NCBI GenBank assembly: GCA_904419315.1
Contig: CAJFQY010000044.1
Location: 1-12,000 of the forward strand
Source of the DNA: Zongyangia gallinarum
Lineage (GTDB): Bacteria; Bacillota; Clostridia; Oscillospirales; Ruminococcaceae
Direction of reading: 5' to 3'
DNA length: 12,000 nucleotides
In this document: positions 1 to 7,069 of the stretch, piece after piece
Position numbering within the stretch: position 1 is the first letter of the stretch
Layout of the letters: every line of letters starts with the position of its first letter
The notes under the pieces: generated by a model
Seen by the model: the letters and a program-made list of their open reading frames with translations, nothing else
Told to the model about the DNA's origin: nothing
The model's database searches: none
Position numbers and translations under genes: made by a program

Positions 1-177
1 AAAAAACTAAACGGCTAAAATCATATAGGAACCAAAATAAAAAGAGAGCTAACTGACTAATCAAAATCAGTTAGCTCTCTTTTTATGAATAATGAAAAAA
101 TGTTGCCAAATCGTTGCCACGGAGGGCCTTAACCCTTCAAAAACCCAGTAAAATCAGGCTTTTCCGGGCCTCTGAAA
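1..177. other. AT-rich noncoding flank downstream of guaA
   Basis: No credible gene is visible here. The stretch holds a strong hairpin terminator (41-84) and, closer to guaA, a direct repeat of the heptamer GTTGCCA at 102-108 and 113-119, offset by 11 bases. GTTGCC occurs once more at 194-199, inside the guaA 3' end. The 3' end of guaA is a known insertion site for genomic islands in several bacteria, so this flank could be an attachment-site remnant, but no duplicated guaA end is seen in these 177 bases. Confidence 0.5.
41..84. terminator. Bidirectional intrinsic terminator
   Basis: A perfect 16-base inverted repeat (41-56 with 67-82) surrounds a 10-base loop. It is followed by a T run on the plus strand and, because an A-rich tract precedes it, by a T-rich tract on the minus strand too. 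It can therefore end minus-strand transcription coming from guaA, about 94 bases away, and also plus-strand transcription entering from the left. Confidence 0.85.
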
Positions 178-1710
178 TCATTCCCACTCGATGGTTGCCG
201 GGGGCTTGGAAGTAATATCGTAAACAATACGATTAATATTTCTTACCTCATTAACAATCCGGTTGGAGACTCGCTCTAATACATCATAGGGGATACGGGC
301 CCAGTCAGCGGTCATGAAATCAGTAGTGGTAACACCGCGAAGAGCCAAGGTATAGTCGTAGGTACGGCCATCTCCCATGACACCCACAGAACGCATGGAG
401 GTAAGCACAGCAAAATATTGATGGATGTCTCGATCCAATCCTGCTTTGGCGATTTCCTCACGGAAAATAGCATCGGCATCCTGAAGAATGGAAATTTTCT
501 CCGGGGTGATTTCCCCAATGATCCGGATGGCAAGTCCAGGTCCTGGGAAGGGCTGACGCCAGACCAGATAGTCTGCCAGACCAAGTTCTGTGCCCAGAGC
601 TCGGACTTCGTCTTTAAATAGCAAACGCAGAGGTTCAATAATTTCTTTAAAGTCGACATAGTCGGGAAGGCCACCAACATTGTGATGGCTTTTAATAACG
701 GCGGCATCCCCAACACCAGATTCAATGACATCAGGATAGATGGTACCCTGTACCAGGTAATCTACCCGGCCAATTTTTTTGGCTTCATCTTCAAAGACAC
801 GGATAAACTCTTCTCCGATAATTTTCCGTTTTGTTTCCGGATCGCTGACACCGGCAAGCTTTCCAAGGAATCGCTCGCCTGCGTTGACCCGGACAAAATT
901 GACGCCGCTGTTTGCAAAGGCTGCTTCAACTTCATCGCCCTCATTTTTGCGCATGAGGCCGTGATCCACAAAAATACAGGTCAATTGGCTGCCCACAGCT
1001 TTTGCCAGCAGGGCCGCAGCAACGGAACTATCCACACCGCCCGAGAGAGCTAGCAACACCTTGCCGTCCCCAACCTTTTTCCGGATATCGGCAATGGCAG
1101 TCTTGGCATAGTCGCCCATGGTCCAGTCGCCTTTGGCTCCGCATACCTTGTAGAGGAAGTTGTGAAGCATTTGAATCCCGTTTTCTGTGTGAAGGACCTC
1201 AGGATGGAACTGCATACCATAAAATTTACGGGAGGGGTTTTCCATGGCAGCAGTGGGACAGGCATCGGTATAGGCTGTTGCAGTAAAGCCATCGGGAAGT
1301 TGAGAAATATAATCGGTATGGCTCATCCAAGTTACACCTGTAGAGGGGAGATCCTGGAAGAGGGGACAGGAGGAATCAAAATGAGTGATAGTTTTGCCGT
1401 ATTCCCGGCTATCCGGGGTCACAACCTTGCCACCCAGCATATAGGCCATCAACTGGGTGCCGTAGCAGATGCCCAGCATTGGGATGCCCAGTTCGAATAG
1501 ACGAGGATCACATTGGGGAGAATCGTCCAGATATACGCTGTTGGGGCCGCCGGTAAAGACGATCCCGATGGGGGAAAGCTCCTTGATTTTTTCCAAGGGC
1601 ATGGTATAGGGATGCACTTCACAGTACACCGAACATTCGCGGATTCTTCTGGCGATCAATTGATTGTACTGTCCGCCAAAGTCCAGGATTAAAACCATTT
1701 CGTGTGTCAT
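178..1710 (-). CDS. guaA: GMP synthase (glutamine-hydrolysing)
   Basis: Makes GMP from XMP, ATP and glutamine in the last step of de novo guanine nucleotide synthesis, in the cytosol. The 510-residue product has the full two-part layout. The N-terminal class I glutamine amidotransferase has nucleophile Cys82 in GICYGTQ and the His169/Glu171 pair in FHPEV. The ATP pyrophosphatase domain has the P-loop SGGVDSS at 223-229, and the C-terminal dimerisation domain ends KPPATIEWE. Length matches the family. An in-frame extension to 1776 exists, but the family N terminus (VLILDFGGQ) begins right after the ATG at 1710. An AGGAG lies at 1726-1730, 15 bases upstream, which is rather far; a GTG at 1722 is in frame but only 3 bases from it, and an ATG at 1698 is another option. 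The gene follows the GNAT gene by 25 bases and is probably cotranscribed with it. Confidence 0.97.
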   Translation of the reverse strand: MTHEMVLILDFGGQYNQLIARRIRECSVYCEVHPYTMPLEKIKELSPIGIVFTGGPNSVYLDDSPQCDPRLFELGIPMLGICYGTQLMAYMLGGKVVTPDSREYGKTITHFDSSCPLFQDLPSTGVTWMSHTDYISQLPDGFTATAYTDACPTAAMENPSRKFYGMQFHPEVLHTENGIQMLHNFLYKVCGAKGDWTMGDYAKTAIADIRKKVGDGKVLLALSGGVDSSVAAALLAKAVGSQLTCIFVDHGLMRKNEGDEVEAAFANSGVNFVRVNAGERFLGKLAGVSDPETKRKIIGEEFIRVFEDEAKKIGRVDYLVQGTIYPDVIESGVGDAAVIKSHHNVGGLPDYVDFKEIIEPLRLLFKDEVRALGTELGLADYLVWRQPFPGPGLAIRIIGEITPEKISILQDADAIFREEIAKAGLDRDIHQYFAVLTSMRSVGVMGDGRTYDYTLALRGVTTTDFMTADWARIPYDVLERVSNRIVNEVRNINRIVYDITSKPPATIEWE

Positions 1711-1735
1711 AAGCGTTCCCACGGTCTCCTTTATT

Positions 1736-2224
1736 TTAAATTTTTTTAACTGATGATAGGTGGGGCGATGGAACAAGGATTTTAGCCATCAGAAAGTTGG
1801 TCAACAGACAGCCCTTGCGCTCTACCTGCTGCTCACGTACGACCCGATAGCCCCGCGCCTCAAAAAACGGCTTTGCCGTAATGGAAGCGGCAACAGTGAT
1901 GCGGTCACTGGGGGCGTGGGCCTCCAGATGATCGCATAAAGCCTTGCCGATGCCCTGGCGCTGATAATCCTTGTGGACATACAGCCGATCCAGATAACCG
2001 GTGGCATCCATATCGGCAAATCCAACCAGGATGCCATCGGATATAGCAACCAGGCAGTTGTGCTGGGAAAGAGAGAGGTTCCATAAAACCGGATCCTCTT
2101 TGCCGTCAGCCCAGGCATCCAACTGCTGAGGCGTATAGTCCTTGGCATTTACGGTGTGGACGGTCTGAAAAAACAGTTGCAGTACAGCGCTGCAATCCTC
2201 CGGTCGGTACGATCTGATATACAA
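1736..2224 (-). CDS. GNAT family N-acetyltransferase
   Basis: A 162-residue acetyltransferase of the GNAT superfamily, which transfers acetyl from acetyl-CoA to an amine; the substrate cannot be read from sequence. The N terminus YIRSYRPED and the segment ending QLDAWADG resemble the YafP-type subgroup (from memory). The acetyl-CoA pyrophosphate loop is clear at residues 88-94 (QRQGIGK), after the beta-4 strand LDRLYVHKDY, and a C-terminal FFEARGYRVV matches the usual motif B region. The start is most likely the TTG at 2224: a GGAGGGG lies 5 bases upstream (2230-2236), the family N terminus begins immediately after it, and the nearby ATG is out of frame. The same frame stays open much further upstream, but that part is antisense to the SLH gene. 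The stop codon sits 3 to 5 bases before the guaA ribosome binding site, so the two genes are probably one transcript. Confidence 0.85.
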   Translation of the reverse strand: MYIRSYRPEDCSAVLQLFFQTVHTVNAKDYTPQQLDAWADGKEDPVLWNLSLSQHNCLVAISDGILVGFADMDATGYLDRLYVHKDYQRQGIGKALCDHLEAHAPSDRITVAASITAKPFFEARGYRVVREQQVERKGCLLTNFLMAKILVPSPHLSSVKKI

Positions 2225-2254
2225 CGCTGCCCCTCCATTCTTACGATAATTTCT

Positions 2255-2283
2255 ATTTTGCCATGCTTTTGCACAAATTGCAA
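2255..2283 (-). promoter_or_regulatory. Candidate promoter for the GNAT-guaA transcript
   Basis: Read on the minus strand, TTGCAA (2283-2278) and CAAAAT (2260-2255) are separated by exactly 17 bases and match the sigma-A consensus hexamers 4 of 6 each. The -10 box lies 30 bases before the TTG start codon. The -35 box lies in a short inverted repeat, TTGCA-CAAAT-TGCAA (2269-2283). The match is modest, so this is only the best candidate in the gap. Confidence 0.35.
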
Positions 2284-2410
2284 GGGATATGAAACAAAAG
2301 ATGGCTGATGACACAAACAAAAAAACATGGCAAAAAAATTCATGTATCCTTTGGAAATATCGGCAGAAAATAATTGCAGGTATTCTCAAGAAAAAGCATT
2401 TGATTGAAAC

Positions 2411-2415
2411 GGAGG
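2411..2415 (+). promoter_or_regulatory. Ribosome binding site of the SLH gene
   Basis: GGAGG, 10 bases before the ATG at 2426, fixes that start. Between 2284 and 2410 the sequence is A-rich. An AATAAT about 50 bases upstream could be a -10 box, but no acceptable -35 box stands at the right distance, so no promoter is called. Confidence 0.7.
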
Positions 2416-2425
2416 TTCCACCAAA

Positions 2426-3676
2426 ATGAGTCATAAAATGAAAAAACTCTGTGCCGTAGTGCTGGCCACACTGATGCTGGGAAGCAGTGTCTATGCCTCC
2501 AGCGATATCTGGTGGCCGGTAGCGGCTTCTGCGGAGGAAGAAGAGTGTACCATCACCTTTCGCAAAGGCGGCATCTATGAGCTTTCCCCAGTGGATCTGG
2601 AATACCGCCTGGGACTCGCCCAGGGAGATCTGAAGGGAATCACCATCACACAGCTGCCGGCTCAGGGCGATGGTATCCTGATGCTTTCTGATATAGAGGT
2701 CAAAGAGTTTGACTATATCCCCCGTGAAGAGATCCACAGCATGTATTTTGTCCCCATCCGGGATATTACCCAGGCTTCCTTTACCTTTATCCCCGAATGT
2801 ACCAACCCCGTGGTAACAACCCTGAATATGAATTTCGCAGAAGAGGTTCAGGCGGCTCCCCAGGTAGCAGACCTGACATTTTCCACCATGTCGGGGGCTC
2901 TGCTTTCCAGCGCTTTTGACTGTTATCATGAGGACGCATCGGATCTGACCATCAAAATTACCCAGCAGCCCACCAAGGGAACGGTGACAGTGACTGGAAC
3001 AACCTTTTCTTATGAACCCTTTCCGGGGGAGACGGGAAAAGACCGGTTTTCCTATTGTGCGGTGGACAGCCAGGGAAACTATTCTTCTGATGCGGTAGTG
3101 AATATCGACCTGGAAGAAGCAACCAAACTTCAGTTTGCAGATATGTCCAAAAATCCCTCCGAATACGCTGCGGTAAAACTAGCGCAGGCCGGGATAATGA
3201 CGGGGGAAAGCTACGGCAGTGCGCAACTGTTCCATCCGGAGAGAAATGTCACCCGGGGAGAGCTGCTGCTCACCCTCCTTTCCGCCAAGGGTTATGACCA
3301 AGATCTGCCCCAATGTGTCAATACCAAGCTGCAAAACGACAGCGAAATCCCCATGTGGATGAAGCCCTATATTGAAAGGGCCATCGAAAAGGGCCTGATT
3401 ACCGAGACCAGCTTTCAGCCGGATGGTATTCCCACCAATGCGGAGGCCGTGGTGATGATCAACCGAGCCTCTGGCGTAGAAAACGCTACCAATGTCAATC
3501 TGAAGGTAGCAGATGCCCAGGACATTCCGGATTGGGCTACCCAGTCCTATATGAATCTCAGTGCCAACCAGATGCTGGTTACCCATGACGGTAAGGTATA
3601 TCCTACAGCACAACTCAATCGGGAGACCACAGCGGATCTGATCTGGGCACTATACCAGATGGAAAAACCAGAATAA
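2426..3676 (+). CDS. Exported SLH-domain protein with cadherin-like repeats
   Basis: A 416-residue secreted protein likely held on the cell wall. Residues 1-24 form a signal peptide (MSHKMKK, then a hydrophobic run); cleavage may be after VYA at 24 or after ASA at 36. Residues 40-230 contain two related beta-rich modules: the phrase ITQLPAQGDG near 74-83 recurs as ITQQPTKGTV near 178-187, each leading to an aromatic FTFIPE/FSYEPF strand, as in cadherin-like or tandem-95 surface repeats. Residues 236-412 hold three SLH-like units, starting FADM (237), DSEIPMW (305) and VADAQDIPDW (361), with typical spacing and AVKLAQAGIMTG and ERAIEKGLIT helices. SLH domains bind pyruvylated wall polysaccharide in Gram-positive bacteria. 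No catalytic domain is visible, so a structural, adhesive or scaffolding role is an inference. It ends 50 bases before the stop codon of the convergent LtaS-like gene. Confidence 0.85.
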   Translation: MSHKMKKLCAVVLATLMLGSSVYASSDIWWPVAASAEEEECTITFRKGGIYELSPVDLEYRLGLAQGDLKGITITQLPAQGDGILMLSDIEVKEFDYIPREEIHSMYFVPIRDITQASFTFIPECTNPVVTTLNMNFAEEVQAAPQVADLTFSTMSGALLSSAFDCYHEDASDLTIKITQQPTKGTVTVTGTTFSYEPFPGETGKDRFSYCAVDSQGNYSSDAVVNIDLEEATKLQFADMSKNPSEYAAVKLAQAGIMTGESYGSAQLFHPERNVTRGELLLTLLSAKGYDQDLPQCVNTKLQNDSEIPMWMKPYIERAIEKGLITETSFQPDGIPTNAEAVVMINRASGVENATNVNLKVADAQDIPDWATQSYMNLSANQMLVTHDGKVYPTAQLNRETTADLIWALYQMEKPE

Positions 3677-3680
3677 AAGA

Positions 3681-3711
3681 AAAAGCGCAGAGCCTTAAGC
3701 TCTGCGCTTTT
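3681..3711. terminator. Bidirectional terminator between convergent genes
   Basis: A perfect 13-base stem (3681-3693 with 3699-3711) with a 5-base loop. The stem core is GC-rich (GCGCAGAGC) and flanked by A and T runs, so it works in both directions. It ends the SLH gene transcript (stop at 3676) and the minus-strand LtaS-like gene transcript (stop at 3726). Confidence 0.92.
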
Positions 3712-3725
3712 GATTGTTCACCATA

Positions 3726-5516
3726 TTATCCTGCATCAGAACAGAAATTCTGGCCGAATACCCTGTCATAGGTCAACATATCAAGAAAATCGTCAGAATC
3801 CACCTGAACGTCTGCGGTGGGGGAGTAAACAGGCACGGTTTTCATATGCTCCAGCATACTAGAGACCAATTGTGTTTGAGGAAGATCAGCAACGTCAATA
3901 AGCAGGTAGGGCAGATAGAATGAAGAGACCTCTTCATCCGGCAGACAGCTGAAGTCGGCGTCATAATTGCTCCAGACCAGATAAGACTGCTGATAGATTT
4001 CGGCACTGTTGGCGTAATCAATGCCCGCATCCTGATAGGTGGTGTTGGAATGGGTAAACATGGGGTAGTGATCTCCTACAAAAAATACGATGGTAGGCTC
4101 ACCAAATTCCTTGAGCTGTTCTAAGAACTGACCCAAAGCCCGGTCCGACTCACGAATGCCATCAAGATAGAGGGAGAATTCCGCATCACCTGTGCCATTG
4201 CCGGCATAAGGCTGATGATTTTGCATGGTTGTAGTGAAGATGAGGCAGGGCTCATCGGTTTCGCTCAACTGTTTCTGAATTTGATTATAAAGTGTTTCAT
4301 CGTTGATGTATTGATTGGCACCGTACCTTGTTTTTTCCACAGTCAGGTCATTTTCAAAATACATCTTGTCGAATCCGAAGGTGGAGTAGATGCTTTTTCT
4401 GCCGTAAAAGGAGCTGGAAAAAGGATGGATGTAGTAAGATTTGTAACCACTGTCCTTATAAAAGCTGACAATGGAAGAATTTTCTGTATCCTCCTTGAGC
4501 AGTTTTTGGGGTGCTACGGGGGTATTGAGACTTTTGACCGGCATGCCGGTGAGCAGTTCAAATTCTGTACGGACGGTATAGCCGCCAAAGGTGGGGACAA
4601 CACAGGTGCCTCCGAAGCCCTCCTCCCGGGCCCTGTCAAAATTTTCATAAATGGTGGGGTCCACATCTAGCTGCTCCAGCCTCCGGAAGTCGGCAAAGGA
4701 CTCGGACATAATCATCACCACATTGGGCTTCACATCGGAAACATCTTGTCTGGTATTTTGCACCAGCATGCTAGCCACAGTCTCCTGGCTGTAGCCCTGG
4801 GGGCGTGTAACGCGGGTGGACAAAAATTCAGCCGCAGACTGGGTGAAGTAGGGGATCAAGTTTGTTTCCTGGAATTGTTTGTCCGCCATAAACACATTGG
4901 CGGTGTTAGGTTCTTCCACATCGAAGAGATGGAAGAACCCCATGGCCATGGTAGGGGTGACAAAGAAAACGCAGACCATTGCAAAGGTAGCACAAAAGCT
5001 GAGCATCCGATATTTGAGCCGGACCTTGTTTTCCAGCCGGAAGAAATAGGCGGCAACCACATATCCTACCAACAGAAGGAAGGTGAGCACCAGATACCAG
5101 GTCAGGTGGATGTTGGCGAATTTGGCAATATCAGTGGCATTGGAGGTCATCTGCAAATCGGTGATGGTAAAATGGGTGCCGCTGACATCGTATTTGAAAT
5201 ATTCCACCCAAGAAATAATATAGAAAAGAAGGCCGGTAATGGCCATAGAGATAAAGGTCTTTTTAAATAAAAGAGAAACCAGGAGAAAAACCACAGAAAC
5301 AATGAGATAATCCAGCAGCAGAATATGAAGATTGTGTCCCATAAAGGAGAAGAGGCTCCCCAGGCTCTGGATATGGTTCAGCTCTGTTGCAAGGGCGATG
5401 AAAAGGGGAAACAGGCCCACCATCAGCAACCGCACCACAAATAAGAGACTGCACTCCCACCTGCCAATGTGAAAGGTCATTTTTCCCATTTTATCCAAGA
5501 TCATGATGATGTTCAT
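3726..5516 (-). CDS. LtaS-like membrane phosphoglycerol transferase (sulfatase fold)
   Basis: A membrane enzyme of the lipoteichoic acid synthase family, which polymerises glycerol phosphate from phosphatidylglycerol outside the membrane. Residue numbers count from the GTG at 5519. Five membrane segments lie at about 24-45, 63-85, 88-106, 139-159 and 172-193, followed by an extracellular sulfatase-fold domain from about 263. The residues that LtaS needs are matched: Glu273 (MSESF), the candidate catalytic Thr315 in FGGYTVRTEFE, His365 and Arg374 in the HPF...YGRK segment, His435 (QNHQPY) and Asp483/His484 (GDHYP). The spacing from the metal Glu to the Thr, 42 residues, is close to that in LtaS. 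Start choice is uncertain: GTG 5519 and ATG 5516 are adjacent, with only a weak GGAAAG before them, and further in-frame ATG codons follow at 5504, 5489 and 5480. It could instead be a paralogue such as an LTA primase or a general phosphoglycerol transferase. Confidence 0.85.
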   Translation of the reverse strand: MNIIMILDKMGKMTFHIGRWECSLLFVVRLLMVGLFPLFIALATELNHIQSLGSLFSFMGHNLHILLLDYLIVSVVFLLVSLLFKKTFISMAITGLLFYIISWVEYFKYDVSGTHFTITDLQMTSNATDIAKFANIHLTWYLVLTFLLLVGYVVAAYFFRLENKVRLKYRMLSFCATFAMVCVFFVTPTMAMGFFHLFDVEEPNTANVFMADKQFQETNLIPYFTQSAAEFLSTRVTRPQGYSQETVASMLVQNTRQDVSDVKPNVVMIMSESFADFRRLEQLDVDPTIYENFDRAREEGFGGTCVVPTFGGYTVRTEFELLTGMPVKSLNTPVAPQKLLKEDTENSSIVSFYKDSGYKSYYIHPFSSSFYGRKSIYSTFGFDKMYFENDLTVEKTRYGANQYINDETLYNQIQKQLSETDEPCLIFTTTMQNHQPYAGNGTGDAEFSLYLDGIRESDRALGQFLEQLKEFGEPTIVFFVGDHYPMFTHSNTTYQDAGIDYANSAEIYQQSYLVWSNYDADFSCLPDEEVSSFYLPYLLIDVADLPQTQLVSSMLEHMKTVPVYSPTADVQVDSDDFLDMLTYDRVFGQNFCSDAG

Positions 5517-5642
5517 CACACTTTCCGATTAGAGTTTCTATCCTATACTTTATCACGGATTTCTTAAGTAAATCTTACAGGGAACTTTAGTTTTTATGAA
5601 TGATTTCTTTAGATCATCCGTCAGAAAAAGGAGGGATACCAG

Positions 5643-5678
5643 ATGTGCAACTTGTTGCAAAACCGGCTAAAAAAATAA
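5643..5678 (+). CDS. Possible 11-residue peptide with strong ribosome binding site
   Basis: The sequence encodes MCNLLQNRLKK and then TAA. An AAAGGAGGG (5627-5635) lies 7 bases before the ATG, as good a ribosome binding site as any in the window. A TATACT at 5544-5549 could be a -10 box for a plus-strand transcript, though its -35 region is poor. An AT-rich inverted repeat begins at the stop codon. It might be a leader peptide, a small-protein gene or chance; no family is recognised, and both flanking genes lie on the other strand. Confidence 0.25.
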   Translation: MCNLLQNRLKK

Positions 5679-5696
5679 AGGAAATTTTCCTTTATT
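5674..5696. repeat. AT-rich inverted repeat
   Basis: Arms 5674-5684 and 5686-5696 are perfect 11-base complements around a single central T. On the minus strand the right-hand end runs into seven T residues, so it could act as a weak second terminator behind the S1-domain gene. It could also be a protein-binding palindrome upstream of the LtaS-like gene. The stem has only two GC pairs. Confidence 0.4.
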
Positions 5697-5752
5697 CATA
5701 ATTATAGGGCATTCACCGGATTTTGCAAGTAAATCGGAAAGAAAAGGTAACA

Positions 5753-5791
5753 AAAAAGGATACAAAACTTATACGTTTTGCACCCCTTTTT
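5753..5791 (-). terminator. Likely terminator of the S1-domain gene
   Basis: Outer arms AAAAAGG (5753-5759) and CCTTTTT (5785-5791) pair, and inside them CAAAAC (5763-5768) pairs with GTTTTG (5775-5780) around a 6-base loop, with a small internal loop between the two stems. On the minus strand the structure is followed by TTTTTTGTT. It lies about 62 bases beyond the S1-domain stop codon. The internal loop weakens it, so confidence is moderate. Confidence 0.5.
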
Positions 5792-5853
5792 GTGAAAATG
5801 GATAAAAAAGAAAAGGTAGTAAGGCGATTTGCTGAAAACAATAATGGGAGGCT

Positions 5854-6777
5854 TTAAAAGACGGACTCTACCAGCTTACTGGCATTTTCGGGGGAATACC
5901 GCCATCGGGAAATGGTCCCCTCCTCGATAAAATAGCGCGGCTTTTCGGGAGAATATTTTGCGTCAAAGGCGTCGACGATGATCAGCTTTACCTTCATTTT
6001 TTCAGGGATCAGGCTTTTGATGTAAACGCTGGCGTGCTGCCCTGCGGCCACGTCATCCCGTGGCTCTGCAAGCCCTGCCAGATTGGGGGTCAACTCCACA
6101 AAGACGCCGTAATCCTCCACCGAACGGATGATCCCGGCAACCGTCTGACCGTTTTCAAACAGGGCTGCGTTTTCTTCCCAGGTGCCCAAAAGCTCCTTAT
6201 GGCTCAGGGTAATCCGCCCGTTTTCGTCCACCGATCTGACGACTGCTTTGATGTCCTGGGAGACACGGAAACGGTCTTTGGGATGGGAAATACGAGAGAC
6301 AGAGATAGCGTCGATGGGGATTAGGGAAGAGATGCCGCAGGCAATGTCCACAAAACAACCAAAAGGCTCCAAATGGGTGACCCGGGCATCAATGATGGTA
6401 CCGGGGATCAGGGTGGGCAGGTATTCCTCCATACACCTTTGCTGAACCGCCCTTCGGGAAAGGAGCGCGTATGTACTCCCTGCTTCATCCTTTTCAAAGC
6501 CGGTGACAATAAAGCAAACTGGCTTATTGACCCGGGAGATCACCGCAATATCCCGGGTGGTGCCGTCACTGAGCCCCCAAGCTCCCTCATCCCGAGGGAT
6601 GACGCCGCGCATGCATCCAAGGTCCACTGTCAAATTGTGGGCACTGTCACAGAGGATGACCCTTGCCTCTAGTACCCGTGATGACAGACAGGCCTCGTGA
6701 AGGGAAGCCTGGCTTTTCAGCGCCGCCCGGTTTTCGAAGGTATCGATGAGCCAGCCTTCTGGTTTGTAATCGTACAT
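5854..6777 (-). CDS. S1-domain RNA-binding protein
   Basis: A 307-residue cytosolic protein built from S1/OB-fold modules. One clear S1 domain spans about 126-197, with the core ARVTHLEPFGCFVDI and the closing RITLSHKELLG. A second spans about 210-269, with IIRSVEDYGVFVEL. Residues 35-110 look like a more divergent first S1-like unit (LTVDLGCMRGVIPRDE). S1 domains bind single-stranded RNA. The protein is much shorter than ribosomal protein S1 and resembles the stand-alone S1 proteins of Clostridia, whose exact target is not settled. The start at 6777 is chosen because AAGGAGGT lies 7 bases before that ATG; the frame stays open to 6894 but the extra residues look unrelated. It is divergent from the DUF951-prfA operon across a 292-base gap. 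Confidence 0.85.
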   Translation of the reverse strand: MYDYKPEGWLIDTFENRAALKSQASLHEACLSSRVLEARVILCDSAHNLTVDLGCMRGVIPRDEGAWGLSDGTTRDIAVISRVNKPVCFIVTGFEKDEAGSTYALLSRRAVQQRCMEEYLPTLIPGTIIDARVTHLEPFGCFVDIACGISSLIPIDAISVSRISHPKDRFRVSQDIKAVVRSVDENGRITLSHKELLGTWEENAALFENGQTVAGIIRSVEDYGVFVELTPNLAGLAEPRDDVAAGQHASVYIKSLIPEKMKVKLIIVDAFDAKYSPEKPRYFIEEGTISRWRYSPENASKLVESVF

Positions 6778-6985
6778 CTGTGCGACCTCCTTTTTATTGC
6801 ACGAATTAGGATTTGCTGTTCTGCTCCGGAATCCTCCTATCCGGCAAACGGCAGAAAGAAACAAAGCGGCGCCAAGGTCCGCCTCCTCATTCACTCCGCT
6901 TTCATATATATGCAGCTTCCTTCCCCAAATATCCTGATTTTTTCTACAGCCGGACAGGGAGCAGGAGGAATTTGCACAGAAAATA

Positions 6986-7014
6986 TTGCGGGGACTTTGT
7001 TATTTTGCTATAAT
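6986..7014 (+). promoter_or_regulatory. Sigma-A promoter for the DUF951-prfA operon
   Basis: TTGCGG (6986-6991) and a perfect TATAAT (7009-7014) are spaced by exactly 17 bases, with a TG one base before the -10 box (extended -10). Transcription would begin near 7021, about 50 bases before the first start codon at 7070. This is the best promoter match in the window. Confidence 0.85.
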
Positions 7015-7069
7015 ACAAACTTGGAGTAATGTTGTTTTTCTGATGTTATCTGCCTTGGAGGTGTACAAG

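Larger units (their letters stand above)
5517..5853. other. AT-rich intergenic region with hairpins and a possible mini-ORF
   Basis: This gap lies between the start of the LtaS-like gene and the stop of the S1-domain gene, both on the minus strand. It holds a likely minus-strand terminator (5753-5791), a near-perfect AT-rich inverted repeat (5674-5696), a short TGCAA-CTTG-TTGCA inverted repeat (5646-5659) and a plus-strand 11-codon frame with a strong ribosome binding site (5643-5678). The promoter of the LtaS-like gene must lie here or upstream, but I see only weak minus-strand candidates near 5540-5575. Confidence 0.5.

Noticed and set aside
2269..2283. Inverted repeat TTGCA-CAAAT-TGCAA near the GNAT promoter candidate as an operator
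   Set aside because: The arms are only 5 bases, similar short TTGCA pairs occur by chance in AT-rich gaps here (for example 5646-5659), and no regulator is suggested by the neighbours.
2225..2929. Upstream extension of the GNAT reading frame on the minus strand, giving a protein of nearly 400 residues
   Set aside because: The extra part is antisense to the SLH gene, has no family resemblance, and the GNAT fold begins right at the TTG at 2224 with its own ribosome binding site.
6778..6894. N-terminal extension of the S1-domain protein
   Set aside because: The ATG at 6777 has an AAGGAGGT at ideal distance and the extension residues look like translated intergenic sequence.
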